Assembly (NCBI RefSeq): GCF_013407955.1
Contig: NZ_JACCBU010000001.1
Coordinates: 6,696,001-6,760,000, forward strand
Length of the DNA stretch: 64,000 nt
Source of the DNA: Microlunatus parietis
GTDB taxonomy: Bacteria > Actinomycetota > Actinomycetes > Propionibacteriales > Propionibacteriaceae
Direction of reading: 5' to 3'
Shown: piece by piece, positions 34,974 to 44,430 of the stretch
Numbering within the stretch: position 1 is the stretch's first letter
Layout of the letters: each line of letters begins with the position of its first letter
Notes under the pieces: model-generated
Database searches by the model: none
Told to the model about the DNA's origin: nothing
The model's input: only the letters and a program-made list of their open reading frames with translations
Position numbers and translations under genes: made by a program

Positions 34974-36173
34974 TCAAGCGGTACGGCGAGCGAGGGCGAC
35001 GGTGATGTTGTCCTTGCCGCCCTGTTCGTTGGCCCAGGCGACCAGCGCCTCGGCCAGCGGCAACGGCTCGGTGATCGCCAGCTCGCCGACCAGCTTCTGC
35101 AGGTCGGTCGCCTCGGACGCGTAGTTCCACAGCCCGTCCGAGCAGACCAGCACCCAGCCCGGGCCGGTGACGGTCACCTTGGCGGTGCGCGGCATCACGT
35201 CCGGCGAGTCGCGGCCGAACCACTTCGTGATCGCGTGCGCCTGCGGCCCGTTCTCGGCCTGCTCCCGCGGCACCCCCATGTCGATCCGGGCCTGGGCCAC
35301 CGAGTCGTCGACGCTCAGCTGCTGCGGTTCACCGTGCCCAAGATCAGGAATCCAGTAGGCCCGGCTGTCGCCGACGTTGCCGACCATGATCAGATCCGGT
35401 TCCACGACGGCCGCGACGAACGTGCAGGACGGCGTGTTGATCGGTTCGGTCGGTTCCGGTGCGGCGCCGTCCTCCGTACCGCCCTGCTCGGCGGCACGCG
35501 CCTTGGCCTCGGCCTCCAGCTCCGCCGACGCGTCCAGCACGGCGGCGTTGGCCTGGACCGCGGCCGCCTGCAGGGCCTGGGTCAGGGCCGCGGCCCGGCT
35601 CTCCAGCGTCCCCATCCCGGCGGCGCGATGGGCCTCCAGGACGTCCCGCGCCGCCCGCGCCGCGGCCAGGCTGGCCACGTCGGAGTTGGGCGAGGTCGAC
35701 ACGCCGTCGCAGACCACGAGGACGGCCCGCGAGCCCGGCTCCGGGTCGGCGGCGATCGCCGAGGCGTCCTCGTTGCGGTGGTGCCGGATCCCGCGGTCGC
35801 AGACGGCCGCGACCCACGGCGCCGGCTGCTCGGTGTAATGATCACGTTCCCGCGGCGCCTTCGTACCGCAGGTCTGGCAGTAGTCGTCGGCGCCGATCTC
35901 ACCGCCGCATTCCTTGCAGGTACGGGGCGGGGCGACGACGGGCTCGTCGGTCTGCTCGGCCCGGATCGACCGGGACAGCGTGATCGGCAGTTCCTCCCCG
36001 GAGTCGCCGGCCTCGGCGGGCGCCGCGGTCGGGCTCAGTTCGGCCCCGCACACCTCGCAGTACGAGGCATCGGCGGGCACCTCGGCTCGGCAGTCGGGAT
36101 TGGGACAGGTCTGCGAGCCGGCTGCCGCGGGCGCATCAGATTCGACTGAGCTTGTCTCGGGCTCCAGGCTCAT
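34974..36173 (-). CDS. PP2C-type Ser/Thr phosphatase with zinc ribbons
   Basis: A 399-residue protein. Two N-terminal zinc-ribbon halves (CPNPDC ... YCEVCGAEL and CKECGG ... YCQTCGTK) precede a PP2C domain from about residue 120: RHHRNEDA, VVCDGVSTS (metal-binding Asp), GNVGDSRAY, VCSDGLWN and GGKDNITVAL are all present, so it should be active. The ATG at 36173 overlaps the kinase stop. A GTG at 36185 is less likely. It should reverse phosphorylation by the adjacent PknG-like kinase. Confidence 0.93.
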   Translation of the reverse strand: MSLEPETSSVESDAPAAAGSQTCPNPDCRAEVPADASYCEVCGAELSPTAAPAEAGDSGEELPITLSRSIRAEQTDEPVVAPPRTCKECGGEIGADDYCQTCGTKAPRERDHYTEQPAPWVAAVCDRGIRHHRNEDASAIAADPEPGSRAVLVVCDGVSTSPNSDVASLAAARAARDVLEAHRAAGMGTLESRAAALTQALQAAAVQANAAVLDASAELEAEAKARAAEQGGTEDGAAPEPTEPINTPSCTFVAAVVEPDLIMVGNVGDSRAYWIPDLGHGEPQQLSVDDSVAQARIDMGVPREQAENGPQAHAITKWFGRDSPDVMPRTAKVTVTGPGWVLVCSDGLWNYASEATDLQKLVGELAITEPLPLAEALVAWANEQGGKDNITVALARRTA

Positions 36174-38626
36174 TGCAGGCTCCACCTCCGTACACGGTTG
36201 GCTTCGTCGACCAGGCGATACCGGGTCGGCTCATCGGGGGCCGACCGCGCGAGATCACGATAGGCGGTCTCGAGCCCGTCGCGCAGGGACTTGGGGTCCG
36301 CCGGGATGTCGCCGATCCGGACGGTCGACTCGGCACCGTTCTGGACCAGGTCGAGCGCCTTCACCAAGATCATCGCGGTCAGTTGGGACCGCTCGCGCCG
36401 GTCGATCCGGACGCCGCGCAGGCTGTCGGCGGCCGCGGCCAGCGAGCTCAGGTCGGAGCCGTGCTGGTAGAGCAGTTCGGCACGCTGCCGGCGCGCCTCG
36501 GTGTAGCCGTGGCTGGTGGACGGGATCAGGTCCAGCGCCTGCACCGCGCCGGTCACGTCGCCGCGGACCCGGACCCGGATCCGGGCCAACCCGAACGCGG
36601 CCGGGCCGAGATAGTTGGCGTCGGTGCTGGCACAGACCTGGTAGAGCACCTCGGCGATGTCGTACGCGTCCTCCTCGCACGCCGCCGCCAGCGCCAGCTT
36701 GGGCGCCAGCTCGCCGGGCACCTGCCCGTAGACCGCGTTGAACGCCGCCTGCGCGGACGGGAAGTCCTGCTGCTGCAGGGCGGACAGGCCGCTGATCCAG
36801 AGCGCCCGCCACTCCCACGGGTCCTCGGTGAGCATCTCGTTGGTGTACCGCTCGACCAGGGCCGAGTCGTTCAGCTGCAGTGCCGCCCGGGCCCGGGCCA
36901 GCCGCACCTCGGCCGAGTCGCCCGGGGCCAGCTCGAGCGCCTGCAGCCGCGCGCCCGGATCCTCGACGGCGAGGTTGGCCAGCCACGGGTACTGCGGATC
37001 GGTGGTGTCCTGGCGGAGATGCGGCAGTTCGTGCCACTCCAGCCGGTCGCCGGTGATCGCCGGCGTCTCGAACAGCATCGAGGGAGCCGAGGTGAGCGCG
37101 GTGCCCTCGGTCTTGGCGGCCACCACCTCGCGGAGTACGCCGAGCAGCTGGACCCGGAGTTCGTCGACGGTCGCGAACCGGTCCGCCGGGTCCGGCGCGC
37201 AGGCCTTGGCCAGCAGCCGGTACAGCGAGTCGTGCTGCTGGAACACCGGCGTGCTCTGCACCTCGGGCAGTCGGTTCACGTACGCGGTCTGGTAGCCGCG
37301 GAACTCGGTGATCAACACGGTCAGCGTCCGGCCGATCGTGTAGATGTCGGAGGCGACCGACGTGCCGACCTCGGCGACCTCGGGCGCCTGGTAGCCGACC
37401 GTGCCGTAGATCGCCGACTCCTCGTCGTCGATCCGGCGCACGCCGCCGAGGTCGATCAGCTTGATCGCGTCGCCGATCTGGATCAGGTTGTCCGGCTTGA
37501 AGTCGCAGTAGACCAGTCCATGATCATGAAGATATTGGAAGGCCGGCAGCACCTCGAGGATGTACGCGATCGCCTGGTCCACCGGCAGCGGGTCGTAGTC
37601 GCCGCCGTTGGCCCGCATCCGCTGCTTGAGGATGTCCTTCAGCGACGAGCCGCCGACGTACTCCATCACGCTGTAGCCGGCGCCGTCGTGTTCGACGAAG
37701 TTGTAGATCTCCAAGATCAACGGATGCTGCACCTGGGCCAGGAACTGGCGCTCGCTGATCGCGGCCTGTTGGGCGTCCTTGTCGCCGCTGTTCAGTAGGC
37801 CCTTGAGGACCACCCAGCGATTCGACACGTTCTTGTCCCGGGCCAGGTAGATCCAGCCGAGGCCGCCGTGGGCGAGGCAGCCGGCGACCTCGTACTGGTT
37901 GGCGACCAGTTCGCCCGGCTGCAGCTTCGGGGTGAACGAGAACGGGTTGCGGCACTTGGCACAGAAGCCTTCGGTACGGCCCGGCCGGCCGTCCCGGGAG
38001 CGGCCGACCGGCGCGCCGCAGGAAGGGCAGGAGCGCTTGTTCTCCGGCACCTCCGGGTTGCGCATGATCACCGTCGACGCGTCGACCTTGGGCGCCGGCG
38101 GCACCCGGGTCAGGCCGGCGCCGAGCCGGGCGGCGCGGAGCCGGGTCGAGCCGGAATGGGTGCGCCGGGTCGCGGTGGAGCCGCTGCCGCGGGCCCGCTT
38201 GGAGCCGAGGGCGGTCGAGTCCAGCCGGCTGGAGCTGCGGGTGATCGTCGAGCCGACCCCGGCGGCACCGGCCGCGCCGGAACCGTCGCCGCTGCCGCGG
38301 TTCGGCACCGACGGCGGGCTGACCGGGGGAGTGGTCGGCGTCCAGGCCGGGTCGGCGATCCCGCCGCCGTCATCAACGGCGGGACCGGTCGCGGGGCCCG
38401 GGGTGCCGGTGGCGGGTGCCGCGGCCGAGGTGTCGGCCGGCGCGCCGCAGACGTCGCAGTAGCCGTCGACGTAGGTGCCGCTGCAGCCCGGCTGGGTGCA
38501 GCCGCTCGGCAGCGTCGTGGTGCCGATCACGCCGCCCGGCGAGCCGCAGACGTCGCAGTAGCCGTCGACGATCGTGCCGGAACATCCCGGCTGGGAACAC
38601 GGTGTCGCCTGGGTCCCTTGGGTCAT
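36170..38626 (-). CDS. pknG: PknG-like Ser/Thr protein kinase
   Basis: An 818-residue PknG-type kinase. Residues 10-62 carry two tandem Cys units (PGCSGTxVDGYCDVCG). A basic Ser/Thr-rich linker follows. A rubredoxin-like pair CPSC (200-203) and CAKC (222-225) precedes the kinase, whose ATP Lys is near 275 (VVLKGL), catalytic loop YCDFKPDN (Asp near 376) and DLG at 392-394, all in the PknG style without the HRD Arg. A TPR-like helical region follows to the C-terminus. The ATG at 38626 has AGGAGGAG. In mycobacteria PknG acts with GlnX and GlnH as an amino-acid sensor; both are encoded upstream in this operon. Confidence 0.94.
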   Translation of the reverse strand: MTQGTQATPCSQPGCSGTIVDGYCDVCGSPGGVIGTTTLPSGCTQPGCSGTYVDGYCDVCGAPADTSAAAPATGTPGPATGPAVDDGGGIADPAWTPTTPPVSPPSVPNRGSGDGSGAAGAAGVGSTITRSSSRLDSTALGSKRARGSGSTATRRTHSGSTRLRAARLGAGLTRVPPAPKVDASTVIMRNPEVPENKRSCPSCGAPVGRSRDGRPGRTEGFCAKCRNPFSFTPKLQPGELVANQYEVAGCLAHGGLGWIYLARDKNVSNRWVVLKGLLNSGDKDAQQAAISERQFLAQVQHPLILEIYNFVEHDGAGYSVMEYVGGSSLKDILKQRMRANGGDYDPLPVDQAIAYILEVLPAFQYLHDHGLVYCDFKPDNLIQIGDAIKLIDLGGVRRIDDEESAIYGTVGYQAPEVAEVGTSVASDIYTIGRTLTVLITEFRGYQTAYVNRLPEVQSTPVFQQHDSLYRLLAKACAPDPADRFATVDELRVQLLGVLREVVAAKTEGTALTSAPSMLFETPAITGDRLEWHELPHLRQDTTDPQYPWLANLAVEDPGARLQALELAPGDSAEVRLARARAALQLNDSALVERYTNEMLTEDPWEWRALWISGLSALQQQDFPSAQAAFNAVYGQVPGELAPKLALAAACEEDAYDIAEVLYQVCASTDANYLGPAAFGLARIRVRVRGDVTGAVQALDLIPSTSHGYTEARRQRAELLYQHGSDLSSLAAAADSLRGVRIDRRERSQLTAMILVKALDLVQNGAESTVRIGDIPADPKSLRDGLETAYRDLARSAPDEPTRYRLVDEANRVRRWSLQ

Positions 38627-39819
38627 TCGCTCCTCCTCGGCGCCTGCACCTCGAGATAGCTCTGATACAGCTCGACCAGCTGGCGGGCGATCCGGAGCCG
38701 GGCCGGGCGCCGGTTCAGTTCGCCCTCGGCCCACCGGTACGCCTCCTGCAGCTCGGCCGTCCCGGCGTGGCCGAGGCTGGTCGCCTTGGCCCGGTAGGCC
38801 GCCAGCCGGCCGGCCAGTTCCTCGTGGTCGCGCAACGCGCCGGTGTACGCGTCCGCCACCACGTTCATCGCCTGGGACACCTTGCCGAGCCGCTCCAGGA
38901 ACGGGTCCAGCCGGGCCAGCGTGTTCGGCACCGGGCCGAGCGCCGACACCTCCGGCACGGCGTAGTGCGGGGACGGGTCGACCGTCTCGACGCAGCGCCG
39001 GACCATGGTCCGCAGCGCCTGTTCGCGGGCACTCAACTCGGCCAGCAGATCGCGCGCCTGGTCGACCTTGGCGCCGGCCTCGCGCCGGGTCGCCGCCGCG
39101 ACGATCAGATCCCGCTCGAACGTCGCGACCTCGATCTCGATCGGGCCGAGCAGGCCGCCGACGTCGCCGCCGCGGGCCGCCTTCTCGCCGATCTCCTTGA
39201 GCCGCCGGCCGAGCCGGGCCTGCTGCTCGGCCAGTTGCTGCTGCCGGGCACCGGCCGGCTCCAGGCCGACCTGGTCCCGGATCCGTTCCAGCTGGACCCG
39301 GAGCTGCCGGATCCGTTCGGCCACCTCGAGGCCGGAGGTCTCCAGCGCCAGCCGCTCGCGCAGCTGCCCGGCCAGCGCGTCGGACAGCCGGCACGCCTCC
39401 GGCAGCGACACGGCCAGGCCGGCGCTGCCGGTGCGGGCCAGCAGGCTCGGGTCGACGGTCGCGTCCAGCCGGCCCCAGATCAGGGTCGCCATCCGTTCCC
39501 GTTCCGCCTCGCCGGCCCGGCCGCCGTCCCAGGTGGCCCGGAGCAGTTCGTACCGGTCCGAGGCGGCCTTCCAGAGCGCCATCGACAGCGTGATGTCGTG
39601 GGTCACGTCGATGCTGCCGCCGGCGCTCTGCTGGGCCGCTCCCTGCAACGCCGCGCGGTCGAGTTGATCAAGCTCCATTCGACGGGCGTCCCGCCAGCGG
39701 CCGAGCGCCTCGACATACTTCGCCGCGGCGGACAACGGCAGCGGCTCGCCGAGCCGGCCGGGGGCGGGCGGTGCGACGGCCGGCGCGCCGCCCACCGCCA
39801 GCGCGGGATCGACCGTCAC
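38623..39819 (-). CDS. Hypothetical coiled-coil protein of the pknG operon
   Basis: A 398-residue, cytoplasmic, mostly helical protein with Arg/Glu/Ala-rich heptads near residues 130-260 (ERIRQLRVQLERIRDQ) and 310-390. No signal or membrane segment and no family is recognised. The GTG at 39819 overlaps the glnH stop, and its own stop overlaps the kinase start, so it is tightly coupled to both. An unknown link between the GlnH/GlnX sensor and the kinase is the likely role. Confidence 0.8.
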   Translation of the reverse strand: MTVDPALAVGGAPAVAPPAPGRLGEPLPLSAAAKYVEALGRWRDARRMELDQLDRAALQGAAQQSAGGSIDVTHDITLSMALWKAASDRYELLRATWDGGRAGEAERERMATLIWGRLDATVDPSLLARTGSAGLAVSLPEACRLSDALAGQLRERLALETSGLEVAERIRQLRVQLERIRDQVGLEPAGARQQQLAEQQARLGRRLKEIGEKAARGGDVGGLLGPIEIEVATFERDLIVAAATRREAGAKVDQARDLLAELSAREQALRTMVRRCVETVDPSPHYAVPEVSALGPVPNTLARLDPFLERLGKVSQAMNVVADAYTGALRDHEELAGRLAAYRAKATSLGHAGTAELQEAYRWAEGELNRRPARLRIARQLVELYQSYLEVQAPRRSE

Positions 39820-40793
39820 GGGGTCCTGCCGTAGGTGGCCTTGGGCGGCTGCGGGGCCGGGCCGAGTGGTTCGGCGAGCCAGCGGTCGTAGGCCTTGGCC
39901 CACGAGCCGTCACCGCGCATCTGGTCGAGCACGCCGTTGACGAACCGGACCAGGTCGACCTGGCTGGGGTTGATCCCGATCCCGTACGGCTCGGCGGTGA
40001 ACGCCTTCTGCTTCGGTACGAACGCGTACGGATCCTGGGCGGCCAGCCCGGCCAGCACCGTGTCGTCACCGGTGATCGCGTCCACCTCGCCGCGCTGGAA
40101 CAGGACCAGGCAGCCGGTGTGGTTGTCGGCCGGCACCGGGATCGCGTCCGGCGCCTGCTCGACCAGGTTCTGCATGCTCGACGTACCGTTCGGCGCGCAC
40201 ACCTTCTGGCCCTTGAGGTCGGCCAGGGTGGTCGCGTCGGATCCCTTGCGAACAAGGATCTTCTGGCCCGACTGGTAGTAGACGGTGGAGAACGCGATCT
40301 GCTCCCAGCGGTCGCAGTTGATCGTCATGTTGCGGACCACGATGTCGACGTCGCCCTCGGTGAGCACCTTGATCCGGTCGGCCGCGGTGATCACCCGGAG
40401 CTCGTACTTGGTCTCGTCGCCGAAGATCGCCTTGGCGACGGCCTTCACCATGTCGATGTCGAAGCCCTCGATCTTGCCGGTGAGCGGGTTCCGGGACCCG
40501 AGCAGGTAGGTGTCGGCCGAAACGCCGGCGATCACCCGGCCGCGCTGGGCGATCTTGCTCATCGTGCTGCCGGCCGGCATCGCGCCCGCCTTCGGCAGCG
40601 CGCCCTCCGGCTGGTACGAGGCGAGCGGGTTGCTGCACTGCGGCGCCTGGGTCGGCGCCCCCGTGCTCGGCGCCGCGCTCGGCGTCCCCTGCGGCAGCTG
40701 GGTTGCGGAGTAGCCGCAGCCGGCGGCGATCATGATCGCCAGACCGCTCAGGGCCGCGACGGCCAGCCGGCCCAGCCGGCTCCCGGTGATCAT
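39816..40793 (-). CDS. glnH: GlnH-like amino-acid-binding lipoprotein
   Basis: A 325-residue solute-binding protein of the SBP_bac_3 type. Lipobox MIAAGC places Cys near 26. Characteristic segments are FDIDMVKAVAKAIFG, DIVVRNMTINCDRW, VCAPNGTSSMQNL and AITGDDTVLAGL. In mycobacteria GlnH binds Asp/Glu and signals through GlnX to PknG. No amino-acid permease gene is near, which agrees with a sensing rather than transport function. Its start overlaps the glnX stop by 4 bp. Confidence 0.92.
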   Translation of the reverse strand: MITGSRLGRLAVAALSGLAIMIAAGCGYSATQLPQGTPSAAPSTGAPTQAPQCSNPLASYQPEGALPKAGAMPAGSTMSKIAQRGRVIAGVSADTYLLGSRNPLTGKIEGFDIDMVKAVAKAIFGDETKYELRVITAADRIKVLTEGDVDIVVRNMTINCDRWEQIAFSTVYYQSGQKILVRKGSDATTLADLKGQKVCAPNGTSSMQNLVEQAPDAIPVPADNHTGCLVLFQRGEVDAITGDDTVLAGLAAQDPYAFVPKQKAFTAEPYGIGINPSQVDLVRFVNGVLDQMRGDGSWAKAYDRWLAEPLGPAPQPPKATYGRTP

Positions 40794-42127
40794 TGGTACT
40801 CCCTCAGTCGGACGGCCACGCCGCGGCGGGCGAACGCGGCGGCGACGATGCCGCCGGCGAAGATCAACCCGGCGCCGATGATCAAGGCGACCCCGGGCCC
40901 GTTGAGACCGCTTCGGGTGTCCTGGGCGGTGTCGGAGATGTACGTCGCGAGGGCGGCGTCGAACGCGTTGAACGTCTGGTTCGAGGTGTTCGCGCCGGTG
41001 CCGGTGGCCACGGCGACGGCCTCGTCCCAGCTGCCGTTGTCGTCGAGCTTCCTGATCTCGGCATGCACCGCGTTGTAGGCGGTCCAGCTCCGGGTCAGGT
41101 CGGCCACCCGCAGCTCCTGCAGCTGGTTCGCCACCTCGGCCGACGACTCCTGCCAGGCCTTCTCGAACGCGGCTCCGCTGCCGCGGGCGATCAAGGTCAG
41201 GCTCTCGTTGGACTTGGCGTCGCCGGCCTCGATCCGGGCCTCGGCAGCCGCGGTGACGTTCGTGAAGTCGCCGCCGCGCAGGCCGTTCACCGTGCTGCCG
41301 GTGGCGCTGACCACGATGCCGCCGATGATCAAGGACAGCAACAGCGTGATCCCGGCGATCAGGACGCCGACGTTGATCGTCCGCTTGAACCGCCGGGCCA
41401 GCCAGATCATCGCGAGGACGTACCCGATCAAGATCATCACACCGGCGATCTGGAACAGCAGCGGATGGGTTGCCGCCATCTCCCGGTCGGCCCGCTCGGT
41501 GTTGGCGGCGACCAGGTTGTCCAAGATCGGCAACGCGTCGGTGCGGAGCTGGGCGCTGGCCTCGCGGAGGTACTGGGCGCCGACCGGGAAGCCCTGTCGG
41601 TTGTTGGCCCGGGCCTCCTCGATCGCCACCGTGTAGAGGTTGACCTGGGTGTTCAGCGCCTGCAGCACCTCGGCGTCGGCCGGCTGCGCGTCGGAGGCGT
41701 CGACGATCAGCCGGTTCACGGTGCTGATCGCGTTGTCGTAGGTCTCCCGCTGCGCCGGCGGCTCGAGCCCGCCGACCAGGAACGCGTTGGTCGCGGTCGC
41801 GTCGGCGGTGAGCAGGTTCGTCTGGATCTCCTGGACCCGGATCAGCTGGGCCGTGTTCTCGTCGGCCTTACCGAGCGCGTACGCCTGCAGGCCGAGACCG
41901 ACCGCGCCGAGCACGCCGAACAGCAGCGCGCCGACGACCAGGGCAACCATCAGCTGGCGCAGCCGGCGCGGCGTCAGGCTGGGCTGCTCCGTCGAGGTGG
42001 GTACGGCGACCGCGGACTGACCGGCCGGTACGACGACCGCGGGCCGACCGGCCGGGGCGGGCGCCGGTGCCGGCGCGGTGGCGGTGGCCGACTGGGCCGC
42101 GGGCGGGCCGGCGGCTGACTGGCTCAT
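40790..42127 (-). CDS. glnX: GlnX-like membrane sensor
   Basis: A 445-residue protein with a Pro/Ala-rich cytoplasmic head, TM1 near residue 60, an extracellular helical domain (about 85-215), two close TMs near 220-270, a second extracellular helical domain (about 285-405) and a last TM near 415-435. This is the tandem four-helix-bundle layout of mycobacterial GlnX, which carries the GlnH signal across the membrane to PknG. It overlaps the AAA+ gene and glnH by 4 bp each. Confidence 0.88.
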   Translation of the reverse strand: MSQSAAGPPAAQSATATAPAPAPAPAGRPAVVVPAGQSAVAVPTSTEQPSLTPRRLRQLMVALVVGALLFGVLGAVGLGLQAYALGKADENTAQLIRVQEIQTNLLTADATATNAFLVGGLEPPAQRETYDNAISTVNRLIVDASDAQPADAEVLQALNTQVNLYTVAIEEARANNRQGFPVGAQYLREASAQLRTDALPILDNLVAANTERADREMAATHPLLFQIAGVMILIGYVLAMIWLARRFKRTINVGVLIAGITLLLSLIIGGIVVSATGSTVNGLRGGDFTNVTAAAEARIEAGDAKSNESLTLIARGSGAAFEKAWQESSAEVANQLQELRVADLTRSWTAYNAVHAEIRKLDDNGSWDEAVAVATGTGANTSNQTFNAFDAALATYISDTAQDTRSGLNGPGVALIIGAGLIFAGGIVAAAFARRGVAVRLREYQ

Positions 42128-43863
42128 CGTTGGTCCTCCTTGGTCGGGTCGTCGCTCGACCCGCCTTCGTGCCCTGAGCTTGTCCCTTCGTTCCCTGAGC
42201 TTGTCGAAGGGTCGATCTGGCCTGGCACTTCGACAGGCTCAGTGCGCGTTGGGGCTTCCTCGTCGGCGTGGTCGTCCAAGTCCTCCGGCTCCAGCGCGCG
42301 CAACTGTTCCAGGGTCGGCTCGTCGATGTCGCGGAGTCGCCAGGCGTGCCGGCCGATCGCTGCCTCGAGATGGTTCCGGGCGAACCGGGCGTTGCCGAAC
42401 GACGGGCCGCGCGGCGTGATCGCCAAGATCATCGCGAACCGTTTCCGGCACCGGTCGGTGACGTCGTAGTCGGCCTCCTCGGCCATCGAGGTGAAGATGT
42501 CGAGCAACTCCTCGTCGGAGTAGTCGGCGAACTCGATCGTGGTCCGGAAGCGACTGGACAGGCCCGGGTTGCGGGAGATGAAGCCGGCCATCGGCTCCGG
42601 GTAGCCGGCGACGATCAGCACCAGGTCGTCCCGGTTGTCCTCCATCTCCTTGACCAGCGTGTCGATGGCCTCCTTGCCGTACTGGTCCGGCGGGCCGTTC
42701 TGATCACCGGACAGGCTGTACGCCTCGTCGATGAAGAGCACGCCGCCGATCGCCGACTTGACCACCTCGGCGGTCTTCATCGCGGTCTGGCCGAGGTAGC
42801 CGGCGACCAGCTCGGACCGGTCGACCTCGATCAGTTGACCCTTGCTGAGCACGCCGAGCGCGCGGTAGATGCCGCCGACCAGCCGGGCCACCGTGGTCTT
42901 GCCGGTGCCGGGGTTGCCGACGAAGACGAGGTGCCGGGTGATCGTCGGCGAGCCCAGCCCCGCCTTGCTGCGCAGCCCTTCGATCCGGAGCATCGCGACC
43001 TGGCGGTGGATCTCGGACTTCACCTCGGCCAGGCCGGTCAGTTCGTCCAGTTCGGCGAGCAGTTCGTCCAGCGACTTCGGCTCCTCCTCGGGCTCGGTCG
43101 CGACGGCGGCCTCGGTCGCCGCCTCGGTCTGTGGCTGGGCGACCGCGCCGGTCGTCGGATTCGCCGAAGGCTGGGCCGGGGCCGGCTGCTGGGCGGCCGA
43201 AGGATCGGGGAGTACGGGCAGCAGCGGGTCACCGGGCTGCAGGTCGAGCGACGAGCCCGTGCTGCGCTGCCGGTCCAGCTGTTCCATCCGCCGGAGCAGC
43301 GGCTGGGCCAGCTCGGACAGGTTCGTCCCGGTCAGCCGGAGCGCGCTCAGGATCGGGTTCACCGGTCCCGTCGCCGGCTCCGTCACCGGTGCCTCGGTGG
43401 GGGCGGGGTCCGGCGGAGAAGGTACCGGAGCCTTGGGCCGCACCGCCCCCAGCTGTACGGAAGCGGCGACCGACGCATTGCCGACCACCCGCATGCCGCC
43501 GGCACCGAGATCGCAGGCGGCCGCGGTGACGGCGGCCAGCGCCTCCGCGTACTCGCTCGCCTCGGTCGACCGGCCGGCGACCAGTCGGCTCAGTAGCAGG
43601 GTCGGCGCGGACCGCCACTTGCGGCCGCGCGAGGCCGCGTCGAAGAAGGCCTGGGCCTGCTGGTCGGCCGGCAGCTCCGCCCGGCCGGTCCGCCGGGACC
43701 AGTCGACGTGGGCCCGCGGCGACGACTCGGCGACCGCCGCGGCCAGCGCCTCGCCCTCGGCCCGGGCCTCGCCCGCGTCCTGGCCGGACCGCTCGGCGAT
43801 CTTGCTCAGCCGTTCCAGGGCCCGGTCCAGTGGTGGCACCGGGTCGGTGACGGAATCGCTCAT
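42124..43863 (-). CDS. CbxX/CfqX-type AAA+ ATPase
   Basis: A 579-residue protein. The N-terminal about 250 residues are Ala/Pro-rich with TPR-like helices. The AAA+ module has ELTGLAEVK, Walker A GNPGTGKT near 315-322, Walker B VLFIDEAYSL near 377, the sensor region GYPEPM and an Arg-finger stretch NPGLSSRF. The family contains rubisco activase CbbX and ESX EccA chaperones. The acidic tail contains three to four degenerate copies of the CCTGAGCTTGTCGAAGG repeat translated as PSTSSG/EPVE. A remodelling chaperone for the signalling complex is inferred from position. Confidence 0.92.
   Translation of the reverse strand: MSDSVTDPVPPLDRALERLSKIAERSGQDAGEARAEGEALAAAVAESSPRAHVDWSRRTGRAELPADQQAQAFFDAASRGRKWRSAPTLLLSRLVAGRSTEASEYAEALAAVTAAACDLGAGGMRVVGNASVAASVQLGAVRPKAPVPSPPDPAPTEAPVTEPATGPVNPILSALRLTGTNLSELAQPLLRRMEQLDRQRSTGSSLDLQPGDPLLPVLPDPSAAQQPAPAQPSANPTTGAVAQPQTEAATEAAVATEPEEEPKSLDELLAELDELTGLAEVKSEIHRQVAMLRIEGLRSKAGLGSPTITRHLVFVGNPGTGKTTVARLVGGIYRALGVLSKGQLIEVDRSELVAGYLGQTAMKTAEVVKSAIGGVLFIDEAYSLSGDQNGPPDQYGKEAIDTLVKEMEDNRDDLVLIVAGYPEPMAGFISRNPGLSSRFRTTIEFADYSDEELLDIFTSMAEEADYDVTDRCRKRFAMILAITPRGPSFGNARFARNHLEAAIGRHAWRLRDIDEPTLEQLRALEPEDLDDHADEEAPTRTEPVEVPGQIDPSTSSGNEGTSSGHEGGSSDDPTKEDQR
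42171..42243 (-). repeat. Cluster of CCTGAGCTTGTCGAAGG repeats in the AAA+ gene
   Basis: A partial copy (42171-42190), a full copy (42193-42211) and an inverted variant with CACTTCGACAGGCTCAGTG (42226-42243) lie in the 3' end of the AAA+ gene and are translated as part of its tail. Confidence 0.8.
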
Positions 43864-43870
43864 CGGCAGC

Positions 43871-44425
43871 TCACCCCAGATCCAACGTGCTGCGCGGTTC
43901 GGGCGGCGGTTCCAGCCGGGTCGGCCGGGGTCCCGTGCCCGGCGTACCGAACTTCTCCTGGAGGAACCGGCCGTGCGCGATCAGGGCGTCCGCGTCGACC
44001 CGGACCACCGCGTCGAAGATCTTGTCCATCGTCGAGCCGAGCAGGTCGAGCTGGTCGATCAACAGCATCAGCGACGTCTTGCCGTTCTCGATCGGCCGCG
44101 AGTCGGCCCAGTCCCGGGGCAGCCGCAGATAGCCGCCGAGCGCCTCGGGCAGATAGTCGGTCGCGGTCGCCACCACCGAGTACGCCTGCGGGCTGCCCAT
44201 CCCGAGATTGGCCAGCCGCGGAATGGTCTCCCGGACGGTCTTGGCGACCCGGCGCACCCGCGACGTGACCACCGTCGGCACGGCGCCGCCGGCCACCAGT
44301 TCCTCGACCCGCTGCAGCGCCGCCTCGATGTCCTGCGCGGTCGGTGCGCTCGGCCGTTGCTCCTCGGGCTCCGGCGGCTCGGGCTCCCTGCCGAAGATCC
44401 GGCCGAACCAGTCCCGGATACCCAT
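43871..44425 (-). CDS. XpaC-like protein paired with TelA
   Basis: A 184-residue protein. It starts with an amphipathic helix MGIRDWFGRIFGREPEP and a Pro/Glu linker; the helical core has TDYLPEALGGYLRLPRDW and a C-terminal RFLQEKFG. This resembles XpaC-like proteins (annotated as 5-bromo-4-chloroindolyl phosphate hydrolysis proteins), which are usually encoded with TelA. The resemblance is by eye. It lies 5 bp after telA and 7 bp before the AAA+ gene. Confidence 0.65.
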   Translation of the reverse strand: MGIRDWFGRIFGREPEPPEPEEQRPSAPTAQDIEAALQRVEELVAGGAVPTVVTSRVRRVAKTVRETIPRLANLGMGSPQAYSVVATATDYLPEALGGYLRLPRDWADSRPIENGKTSLMLLIDQLDLLGSTMDKIFDAVVRVDADALIAHGRFLQEKFGTPGTGPRPTRLEPPPEPRSTLDLG

Positions 44426-44430
44426 CGTCG

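Noticed and set aside
33531..36149. 872-residue plus-strand open frame opposite the vWA and PP2C genes
   Set aside because: Its codon pattern is the mirror of the minus-strand genes, with no known domain; such long antisense frames are expected at this GC content.
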